Part shown: positions 57,525 to 64,000 of the stretch, in pieces
How the letters are laid out: every line of letters starts with the position of its first letter
How positions within the stretch are numbered: the stretch's first letter is position 1
NCBI RefSeq assembly: GCF_036013955.1
Contig: NZ_CP107903.1
Location: 4,340,001-4,404,000 of the forward strand
From: Streptomyces sp. NBC_00459
Lineage (GTDB): Bacteria > Actinomycetota > Actinomycetes > Streptomycetales > Streptomycetaceae
Direction: 5' to 3'
DNA length: 64,000 nucleotides
Made by a program: the position numbers and the translations under genes
The notes under the pieces: model-generated
The model's input: the letters and a program-made list of their open reading frames with translations, nothing else
The model's database searches: none
Told to the model about the DNA's origin: nothing

Positions 57525-58886
57525 ATGACCCCTCAGCCCAACCCCCAGACAGGTGCGGCCGTGAAGGCCGCCGACCGTGCGCACGTGTTCCACTCCTGGT
57601 CCGCGCAGGAGCTCATCGACCCGCTCGCCGTCGCCGGTGCCGAAGGGGCGTACTTCTGGGACTACGACGGCAGGCGGTATCTGGACTTCACCAGTGGGCT
57701 GGTGTTCACGAACATCGGCTACCAGCACCCGAAGGTCGTCGCGGCCATTCAGGAGCAGGCCGGGCGGATGACGACCTTCGCGCCCGCGTTCGCCGTCGAG
57801 GCGCGGTCGGAGGCCGCCCGGCTCATCGCTCAGCGGACCCCGGGCGATCTCGACAAGATCTTCTTCACCAACGGTGGCGCCGACGCCGTCGAGCACGCCG
57901 TGCGCATGGCCCGGCTGCACACCGGGCGGCCCAAGGTGCTGTCGGCCTACCGCTCCTACCACGGCGGCACCCAGCAGGCCGTGAACATCACCGGCGACCC
58001 CCGCCGCTGGCCCTCCGACAACGGCACCGCCGGTGTCGTGCACTTCTGGGCGCCCTATCTCTACCGGTCCAGGTTCTACGCGGAGACGGAGGAGCAGGAG
58101 TGTGCCCGGGCGCTTCAGCACCTTGAGGACACCATCACCTTCGAGGGCCCTTCCACCATCGCGGCGATCATCCTGGAGACCATCCCCGGCACCGCGGGCA
58201 TCATGATCCCGCCGCCCGGCTACCTCGCCGGGGTGCGGGCTCTCTGCGACCAGTACGGGATCGTCTTCGTCCTGGACGAGGTCATGGCCGGGTTCGGGCG
58301 CACCGGTGAGTGGTTCGCCGCCGACCTGTTCGACGTCGTGCCCGACCTGATGACCTTCGCCAAGGGCGTCAACTCCGGATATGTGCCCCTGGGTGGCGTG
58401 GCGATCTCGGGTGCCATCGCCGAGACCTTCGCCACCCGCCCCTACCCCGGCGGCCTCACCTACTCCGGGCATCCCCTCGCCTGCGCCGCCGCCGTCGCCA
58501 CGCTCACCGTGATGGCGGAGGAGGACATCGTCGGGCAGGCCGCCCGCACCGGCGAGAACATCATCGGACCGGCGCTCAGGGAGCTGGCCGCCCGGCATCC
58601 GAGCGTCGGCGAGGTCCGCGGCACCGGAGTCTTCTGGGCCCTGGACCTCGTACGGAACAAGGAGACCCGGGAGCCGCTGGTCCCGTACAACGCCGCTGGG
58701 GAGGCGGGCGCCCCGATGGCCGCGTTCGGCGCCGCCGCGAAGGCGAACGGGCTGTGGCCGTTCGTCAACATGAACCGCACCCATGTCGTCCCGCCCTGCA
58801 ACGTCACGGAGGCCGAGGTCAAGGAGGGGCTCGCCGCCCTGGACGCGGCGCTGACGGTCGCCGACGAGTACACCGAGGGGCAGTGA
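57525..58886 (+). CDS. Class III aminotransferase (aspartate-aminotransferase family)
   Basis: 453 residues from an ATG. PLP-fold marks are the N-terminal SAQELIDPLAVAGAEGAYFW, GGADAVEHAVRMARLHTGRP, YRSYHGGTQQAVNITGDPRR, FVLDEVMAGFGRTGEWFA (Asp that contacts PLP) and the Schiff-base Lys in DLMTFAKGVNSGYVPLG. The tail is PPCNVTEAEVKEGLAALDAA. Relatives act as omega-amino-acid:pyruvate or taurine/beta-alanine transaminases; the exact donor is unknown. The GntR regulator follows on the same strand. Confidence 0.9.
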   Translation: MTPQPNPQTGAAVKAADRAHVFHSWSAQELIDPLAVAGAEGAYFWDYDGRRYLDFTSGLVFTNIGYQHPKVVAAIQEQAGRMTTFAPAFAVEARSEAARLIAQRTPGDLDKIFFTNGGADAVEHAVRMARLHTGRPKVLSAYRSYHGGTQQAVNITGDPRRWPSDNGTAGVVHFWAPYLYRSRFYAETEEQECARALQHLEDTITFEGPSTIAAIILETIPGTAGIMIPPPGYLAGVRALCDQYGIVFVLDEVMAGFGRTGEWFAADLFDVVPDLMTFAKGVNSGYVPLGGVAISGAIAETFATRPYPGGLTYSGHPLACAAAVATLTVMAEEDIVGQAARTGENIIGPALRELAARHPSVGEVRGTGVFWALDLVRNKETREPLVPYNAAGEAGAPMAAFGAAAKANGLWPFVNMNRTHVVPPCNVTEAEVKEGLAALDAALTVADEYTEGQ

Positions 58887-59029
58887 GCGGGCGCGGGTAA
58901 GAGCGGGACACCGGCGGAAGGTGGGTAAGCGCACAGGAAAGTTCTCCGGTAACCCGAACGCGTAAGGTGACGTGCTCGTAGACATATGCGAGTAGTCATC
59001 CACACGCGCGAAGGGGGAGGGCCCCGACC

Positions 59030-59974
59030 ATGCCCGCCAGCAGCGGCAACGGCGCCGTGACCCGCAGCACCCTGCGGCAGCAGATCGCGGCCGCGCTCCG
59101 CGACGAGGTGCTGGCCGGCCGTCTCCAGCCGGGCCAGGAGTTCACGGTCAAGGAGATCGCCGAGCAGTACGGCGTCTCCGCGACGCCCGTCCGCGAGGCC
59201 CTGGTCGATCTGTCGGCCCAGGGCCTGCTGGAGGCCGACCAGCACCGCGGCTTCCGTGTGCACGAGTACTCGCCGGCCGACTTCCGGGGCATGATCGAGG
59301 CCCGCGGTCTGGTCACCGACGGCATGTTCCACGGCCTGGCGAAGGGTCTGGCGACCGTTGCGGCGGGGGGTCCGGCAGGCGGTCGGCCCGGCGGTCGGGT
59401 GAGTGGCTTCGCCGTTGACAGCCCGGGACCGCGCGGCTTCTTCGTCCGCGTCGGCGACCCCCGTGCCGCCGCCGCCCTCGCCGGTGTCCGCCGCCGGGGC
59501 GAGGAGGCACGACGTGCCGCCACCGCCGGTGAGCTGAACATCCTCATCGGCTACGACCTGCGCTTCTGGCGCGAACTGGGCGCCCTGTTCGGCAACGAGT
59601 ACCTCACCGACTTCCTGCACCGGCTGCGCGTCCAGTCCTGGGTGTGCGCGGTGCAGCACCTGCGCCGGGTGAGCGACCTGCGCGGTCACCTGTGGTCCCG
59701 GTACACCGAGGTCGTCGACGCGCTGACCCTCCGCGACCTCGCCGAGGCGCACAGGATGGTCGACGACTACGACCTGCACTCCCTCGCCCTCATAGAGGGC
59801 CTGTCCAACGACCGCTCCGCAGGCTCCGGCCAGTCCGACCGCTCCGGCCTCGCCTCCGACGGAGGCGAGGACAAGGAGCAGGAGAAGGACGAAAGCGACG
59901 AGAAGGACGAGAAGGACAACGGCAAGGACGACGGCGTCACGGCACCGGCGGAGAACGGGGGCACCCTCGGATGA
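59030..59974 (+). CDS. GntR/FCD-type regulator with an internal insertion
   Basis: 314 residues from an ATG with GGGGGAGGG eight bases upstream. The HTH (12-75) reads LRQQIAAALRDEVLAGRLQP, EIAEQYGVSATPVREALVDL. The FCD-like domain begins ADFRGMIEARGLVTDGMFHG and resumes VRRRGEEARRAATAGELNIL. About residues 104-145 (TVAAGGPAGGRPGGRVSGFA, VDSPGPRGFFVRVGDPR) look like an inserted Gly/Pro-rich segment. The acidic Lys/Glu/Asp tail (about 275-305) is unusual. It overlaps the glycosyltransferase gene by ATGA. Confidence 0.85.
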   Translation: MPASSGNGAVTRSTLRQQIAAALRDEVLAGRLQPGQEFTVKEIAEQYGVSATPVREALVDLSAQGLLEADQHRGFRVHEYSPADFRGMIEARGLVTDGMFHGLAKGLATVAAGGPAGGRPGGRVSGFAVDSPGPRGFFVRVGDPRAAAALAGVRRRGEEARRAATAGELNILIGYDLRFWRELGALFGNEYLTDFLHRLRVQSWVCAVQHLRRVSDLRGHLWSRYTEVVDALTLRDLAEAHRMVDDYDLHSLALIEGLSNDRSAGSGQSDRSGLASDGGEDKEQEKDESDEKDEKDNGKDDGVTAPAENGGTLG

Positions 59975-62406
59975 GCGCTCCCACCCGCACCACCGGCACC
60001 CTCGACCTGACCGTCGTCGTCCCCGCCTACAACGAGGAGGAGCGGCTCGGCCCCACCCTCGCCGCCATCACCGGTCACCTCCAGGAGAACGAGGGCCGCT
60101 GGGGCGACTGGGAGGTGGTGGTCGTCGACGACGGTTCCACCGACGGCACCCGCGACCTCGTCACCGGCCTCGCCGACCCCCGCGTCCAGCTCGTCACCAG
60201 CCCCCGCAACCGGGGCAAGGGCCACGCCCTGCGCCTCGGCGTCGCCGCCTCGCGCGGTGCCCGCGTCCTGGTGACGGATGCCGACCTGGCCGCCCCCATA
60301 GAGGAACTGGAAGTACTGGACAAGGCGCTCACCGAGGGGCACGCGGCGGCCATCGGCTCCCGTTCCGTCCCCGGCGCGACGATCGAGCACCACCAGCACC
60401 GGGTGCGTGAATTCCTCGGCCGGGCCGGCAACCTCCTGATACGCAGGGTCGCGGTTCCCGGCATACGGGACACCCAGTGCGGCTTCAAACTGTTCGACGG
60501 CGACCGTGCCCGTACGGCGTTCGCCGCGTCCCGGCTGAACGGCTGGGGCATCGACGTCGAGGTCCTCCAGCACTTCCGCCGCGCCGACTGGCCGGTCGCC
60601 GAGATCCCGGTCCGCTGGGCCCACCAGTCCGGCTCGAAGGTGCGCCCGCTGGACTACGCCCGTGTCCTCGCCGAACTGGCGGCCCTCAAGGCGCGCGCGG
60701 TCCGCCCGGCCGACCTCCTCGCGGTCACCCTCTTCCTGCTGATGGCGGTCGCCCTGTACGCGGGCCGCTGGCTCGACCCGGCGGGCCGCTACCTCCCCGA
60801 CTCCCTCCAGGACCAGAACCAGTGGGAGTGGTTCTTCGCGGTCACGGCCGACAACATCGGCCACCTCCGCAACCCGCTCTTCACCGACCTCCAGGGCTTC
60901 CCCGACGGCGTGAACCTCATGGCCAACACGGTCATGCTCGGCCTCTCCGTCCCCTTCGCACCGATCACGCTCCTCGCCGGACCGGCCGTCTCCCTCGCCC
61001 TGGTGATGACCCTGGGCCTCGCGGCGACCGCCACGGCCTGGTACTGGCTGATCGTGAAAAGGGTCGTACGGCAACGGGGTGCGGCCTTCGCCGGAGCGGC
61101 CCTGGCGACCTTCGCGCCCCCGATGGTCAGCCACGCCAACGCGCACCCGAACTTCGTCATCCTCTTCATGATGCCGCTGATCATCGACCGCGCCCTGCGG
61201 CTGTGCGAGGGCGAGCGGGTCACCCGCAACGGCGTGGTCCTGGGCCTGATGGCGGCGTACCAGATCTTCCTCGGCGAGGAGCCGCTCCTCCTGGCGGCGA
61301 TGGGGATGGTGCTGTTCGCCCTCGCCTACGCCGTCGTGCACCGGGAGGTGGCGAAGGCCGCCTGGCGTCCGCTGCTGCGCGGCCTGCTGATCGGTGGCGC
61401 GGTCTGTCTCCCGATCGTCGCCTTCCCCCTCTACTGGCAGTTCTTCGGGCCGCAGAGCTACAAGAGCGTCCTGCACGGCGACAACGCCGGCAACAGCCCG
61501 CTCGCGCTGCTCTCCTTCGCCGAGCGCTCCCTGGTCGCGGGCGACGCGGACAGGGCGAACGCCCTCTCCCTCAACCCCACCGAGCAGAACGCCTTCTACG
61601 GCTGGCCGCTGGTCCTGCTGGCCTTCGCGATCGTCGTACGGCTGTGGGAGCGCACGGTGGTGAAGGCGCTGGCCTTCACGGCGGTCGCCGCGGCGCTTCT
61701 GTCGCTGGGCCCCGAGTTCCGCATCCCGCTGAGCGACACCGTGCTGCCGGGTCCCTGGGCGCTGCTCGCCAAGAAGCCGCTGTTCGAGTCGGTGATCGAG
61801 GGCCGGGTCGCGATGATCTGCGCGCCCGCGCTGGGCATGCTCCTGGCCATCGCGCTGGAACGGCTGGCGGCCACCCGCAACCTGACCACGCAGTACTTCG
61901 GCACGCTGGCCGTCCTCCTCGCCGTGCTGCCGATCGTCCCGGCCCCGCTGAAGACGGTGGAACGCACGGCCGTGCCCCCCTTCATCGCGGACGGCATGTG
62001 GAAGTCGTACGTCGGGAAGGGCGAGTCGCTCGTCCCGGTGCCCTTGCCCGATCCCGGCAACGCCGAGGCGCTGCACTGGCAGACGGCGGCCGGCCTCGGG
62101 TTCAAACTGCCGGGCGGGTACTTCAACGGGCCGTACGGCGAGGAGCGCGTGGGCATCTACGGCGCCTCACCCCGCTTCACCTCCAACATGCTGCGGGACG
62201 TGCGCTACAACGGCGTCGCGCCGACGATCGGCGCCAACTGGCGGGCACAGGCCAAGAAGGACTTCGCGTACTGGAAGGCGGGCGTGCTGGTGCTGGCACC
62301 GCAGGGCAACGACGGGGTGCTGCGCGAGACGCTGGAGCAGTTGACGGGCCAGAAGGGTAAGTGGACGGGCGGGGTGTGGGTATGGGACCTGCACGACGGG
62401 TCGTGA
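59971..62406 (+). CDS. GT2 (dolichyl-phosphate glucosyltransferase-like) fused to a multi-spanning membrane domain
   Basis: 811 residues from the ATG at 59971 overlapping the GntR stop. The N-terminal GT2 domain is at about 10-235 (TVVVPAYNEEERLGPTLAAI, VVVDDGSTDGTRDLV, VTDADLAAPIEELEV, DTQCGFKLFDGDRARTAFAA), closest to polyprenyl-phosphate glycosyltransferases. The rest has about 10 TM helices (LLAVTLFLLMAVALYAGRW, SLALVMTLGLAATATAWYW, PLLRGLLIGGAVCLPIVAFP, ALGMLLAIALERLA) and an extracytoplasmic C-terminal part. The fusion suggests synthesis and use of a lipid-linked sugar in one protein. Its acceptor is unknown. Confidence 0.9.
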   Translation: MSAPTRTTGTLDLTVVVPAYNEEERLGPTLAAITGHLQENEGRWGDWEVVVVDDGSTDGTRDLVTGLADPRVQLVTSPRNRGKGHALRLGVAASRGARVLVTDADLAAPIEELEVLDKALTEGHAAAIGSRSVPGATIEHHQHRVREFLGRAGNLLIRRVAVPGIRDTQCGFKLFDGDRARTAFAASRLNGWGIDVEVLQHFRRADWPVAEIPVRWAHQSGSKVRPLDYARVLAELAALKARAVRPADLLAVTLFLLMAVALYAGRWLDPAGRYLPDSLQDQNQWEWFFAVTADNIGHLRNPLFTDLQGFPDGVNLMANTVMLGLSVPFAPITLLAGPAVSLALVMTLGLAATATAWYWLIVKRVVRQRGAAFAGAALATFAPPMVSHANAHPNFVILFMMPLIIDRALRLCEGERVTRNGVVLGLMAAYQIFLGEEPLLLAAMGMVLFALAYAVVHREVAKAAWRPLLRGLLIGGAVCLPIVAFPLYWQFFGPQSYKSVLHGDNAGNSPLALLSFAERSLVAGDADRANALSLNPTEQNAFYGWPLVLLAFAIVVRLWERTVVKALAFTAVAAALLSLGPEFRIPLSDTVLPGPWALLAKKPLFESVIEGRVAMICAPALGMLLAIALERLAATRNLTTQYFGTLAVLLAVLPIVPAPLKTVERTAVPPFIADGMWKSYVGKGESLVPVPLPDPGNAEALHWQTAAGLGFKLPGGYFNGPYGEERVGIYGASPRFTSNMLRDVRYNGVAPTIGANWRAQAKKDFAYWKAGVLVLAPQGNDGVLRETLEQLTGQKGKWTGGVWVWDLHDGS

Positions 62407-62418
62407 GCCCCCTCCCGG

Positions 62419-62449
62419 GCTGTTCCTGACCTGTTCCTGACCTGTTCCT
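62419..62449. repeat. Short tandem repeat after the glycosyltransferase gene
   Basis: CTGTTCCTGAC repeats twice in full and once in part just past the stop. Confidence 0.5.
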
Positions 62450-62564
62450 TTCGTTGTCTGGCCCGTCACACGGGGGTCCGACCCACCCACCACCCACTAC
62501 GCTTCCCTGACTGCTCTGCCCACGGTGCCTGACCACCGCCTGCGACGATGCGAGGAGTTCTCCT

Positions 62565-63215
62565 TTGGCCTGTGACCTGTGGCTGGTCCCACTCGTCGAC
62601 GTGCTCTGTCACACCCCCGACAACCCCTTCGCCGACGAACTCGCGCTCTACGACAAGGTGCTGGGCGAGGCGGGACTGCCTCCGGTGCCGGTCTACGCGT
62701 ACATGCCGGGGCTGTCCGGCGACGTGGCCCCGATCGCGGGCTTCGACTACGACGCGCTGCACTTCCTGCGCCGCGCGTATCTCCTCCAGGTGTGCGGTCT
62801 GCCGGTGACGCCGGTGGACGAACTGGGCGGTGACTACGAGCAGTTGCTGGAGATGTTCGAGGCGACCGCCCAGCAGTCGCACCTGGTCTGGCACTACGAC
62901 CACGCGGGCGCCTACGTCCCGGTGGACTTCCCACACCCTCTTTCGAGCGACGAACTCCTCGCGGGGGGCGGCCCGTTGGGCTCGTCCCAGACCCTGCTGA
63001 GGGAGCTGGAGTTCGTGGCTCCCTCGATCGGCATCGACCCGGCGAACCCCCCGGTGGCCCCGGCCCCGCCGCTGACCCCGACGTCACTGGAGGAACCGGC
63101 GGCACCCGCACCGCACGACTCGAGCCCGTTCGCCCGGGAACGGCACGTGTGGCTGGGGTTGAACGCGGCGGCGACGCGGAGCCTGGCCCAGGGGTCGATG
63201 ATCGTCTTCAGCTGA
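62565..63215 (+). CDS. Actinobacterial protein of unknown function
   Basis: 216 residues from a TTG with GAGGAG seven bases upstream. The N-terminal half is compact (CDLWLVPLVDVLCHTPDNPF, FDYDALHFLRRAYLLQVCGL, LVWHYDHAGAYVPVDFPHPL). The C-terminal half is Pro/Ala-rich before a final RHVWLGLNAAATRSLAQGSM. It has no signal peptide or TM helix. I do not recognise the family. It may belong with the glycosyltransferase operon. Confidence 0.7.
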   Translation: MACDLWLVPLVDVLCHTPDNPFADELALYDKVLGEAGLPPVPVYAYMPGLSGDVAPIAGFDYDALHFLRRAYLLQVCGLPVTPVDELGGDYEQLLEMFEATAQQSHLVWHYDHAGAYVPVDFPHPLSSDELLAGGGPLGSSQTLLRELEFVAPSIGIDPANPPVAPAPPLTPTSLEEPAAPAPHDSSPFARERHVWLGLNAAATRSLAQGSMIVFS

Positions 63216-63245
63216 GCGTGGGCGTGGGCGCACGCGGCGGCACGC

Positions 63246-63536
63246 TCACCGGATCTGGGAGAGCCCCTTCTGCAGATCCTCGGCGTTCATGATCGGGGTG
63301 AACGAGACCTTGGCGTTGAACTGGGTGAAGAACGGCTCGGCGGTGGCCGGCATCTGGGAGGAGTCCTCCATGTCGAGGACCATCCAGCAGCACCGGCAGC
63401 CCTCGTCCGGTCCGAAGTACGCCGCCTCCGGCTTGAGGTGGTCCATGGTCTCCTTCAACAGCTCCGGCAGCTTGCCGCTGCGTATGCCCTCGTTGCCCTT
63501 CTCGGTGTCGAACTGCGCCTTGAGCAGAACGCGCAT
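63246..63536 (-). CDS. Small DUF3303-like protein
   Basis: 96 residues from an ATG with GGTGAG nearby. The sequence MRVLLKAQFDTEKGNEGIRS, EAAYFGPDEGCRCCWMVLDM and FTQFNAKVSFTPIMNAEDLQ has the layout of a small dimeric alpha+beta barrel. It is convergent to the upstream gene. Its function is unknown. Confidence 0.7.
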   Translation of the reverse strand: MRVLLKAQFDTEKGNEGIRSGKLPELLKETMDHLKPEAAYFGPDEGCRCCWMVLDMEDSSQMPATAEPFFTQFNAKVSFTPIMNAEDLQKGLSQIR

Positions 63537-63683
63537 GGCACTCACCTTCTCCTGATCGACGCGCGGGCACGCAGTCGTACGCACTCGCACCAAATCAGGA
63601 TATGCCCGGCATCGATACTTGGCGTGCGCACGTTCGGCCCACCCGAAATGCGCATATCGCGACCGGATGATCACCATGCGTGC

Positions 63684-64000
63684 ATGAACCAACGCATACG
63701 CACCCTGGTGCCACTTGCCGCTTTCACGGCGTCGGCGATGGTGTCCCTGTTGCCGGGCACAGCCACGGCGCAGACGGCCCCCGCCACCACCATGGTCAAG
63801 CTCCCGGCCGGCTACTGCTGCCAGGAACTCGCCCCCGCCGGCGACAGCCACCTCGCCCACGTCCTCGCCGAGGCGGACCTCACCGTCCCGGCGGACGTCT
63901 CCGTCGGCATCAACTGCCATCCGAGCAACTTCACGCCCGAGGAACACGTCGAGGAGTGCGAACCCGGAGTCGCCGTGGAGTGCGTCGCCGACGCCCACGC
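63684..64000 (+). CDS. Cys-rich secreted protein, 3' end beyond the window
   Basis: The ATG at 63684 opens a frame to the window edge (105 codons). A signal peptide, MNQRIRTLVPLAAFTASAMV...LPGTATA-QT, predicts cleavage near residue 30. The mature part has Cys in GYCCQELAPAG, VSVGINCHPSNF, VEECEP and VECVADA. The CC and VGINC pattern is reminiscent of hydrophobin-like small secreted proteins, but the similarity is weak and the protein is incomplete. Confidence 0.6.
   Translation, partial: MNQRIRTLVPLAAFTASAMVSLLPGTATAQTAPATTMVKLPAGYCCQELAPAGDSHLAHVLAEADLTVPADVSVGINCHPSNFTPEEHVEECEPGVAVECVADAH

Noticed and set aside
59644..59970. N-terminal extension of the glycosyltransferase
   Set aside because: It overlaps the GntR gene in another frame. 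The ATG at 59971 overlapping the GntR stop fits translational coupling.
59767..62076. 769-codon minus-strand ORF
   Set aside because: It is antisense to the GT2/membrane protein, which has clear motifs and TM helices.
1..64000. tRNA, rRNA or riboswitch genes
   Set aside because: I looked for cloverleaf-like GGTTCGAATCC segments and conserved riboswitch cores and saw none convincing.

Overview
The window is very GC-rich (roughly 70%) and reads as chromosomal DNA of a Streptomyces or a close actinomycete. It has aspartokinase with an internal GTG start, SigE-family sigma, YbaB-RecR-DUF5063, SLATT, DUF397/XRE pairs, LuxR-LAL and SnoaL proteins, many GTG/TTG starts and heavy GC bias at third codon positions. 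No tRNA, rRNA, riboswitch or CRISPR array was seen.

Layout. 0-0.5 kb: HxlR regulator and the start of a divergent gene. 0.66-4.6 kb: a three-gene recombinase cassette (tyrosine recombinase, small XRE, long zinc-finger recombinase) on the minus strand, abutting a 3'-truncated XRE regulator. 5.4-6.2 kb: HAD hydrolase and a DUF397 fragment. 6.17-11.81 kb: mobile-element nest. It has an IS5-type element with matched 21-bp ends and CTAG flanks that encloses a YxiG-like gene and a decayed transposase. That transposase is split by a 2.5-kb serine-recombinase element whose attL/attR can be read at base level. An IS701-type element with perfect 119-bp inverted repeats follows directly. 11.9-14 kb: quinone-reductase-like MDR, PadR and SnoaL genes. 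14.1-20.6 kb: S9 peptidase, LAL regulator and XRE-STAND protein. 20.6-21.2 kb: secreted guanyl-RNase-like protein. 21.4-27.3 kb: SURF1, membrane partner protein, sigma factor, asd and ask.

27.4-46.4 kb is an accessory stretch. It holds a two-component system, three TetR regulators each beside an oxidoreductase gene, several broken genes (CBS, MmyB-like XRE, TetR), Uma2, XRE/DUF397, and a trypsin/NB-ARC/TPR protein with a trypco2 partner. The trypsin gene carries an in-frame amber codon. A HigB/HigA pair follows. 46.4-49.4 kb returns to core genes (DUF5063, recR, ybaB, SLATT). 49.5-55.1 kb: putative immunity gene and a 1647-residue secreted toxin (ricin B, Ala-rich coiled coil, Hint, C-terminal RNase-A-like tip). 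55.6-64 kb: Ser/Thr kinase, class III aminotransferase, GntR, GT2/membrane glycosyltransferase, small proteins and a truncated Cys-rich secreted protein.

Working units: ask-asd supply aspartate semialdehyde; the sigma gene overlaps its membrane partner; RecR/YbaB is a DNA-repair/nucleoid cluster; toxin and immunity are adjacent; trypco2 and trypsin-STAND form a conflict-type operon. The strongest unusual signals are the nested elements with a readable attP, the passenger gene inside the IS5 ends, the nonsense-interrupted trypsin-STAND gene, the toxin/immunity pair and the 25-bp palindrome ahead of the recombinase trio.
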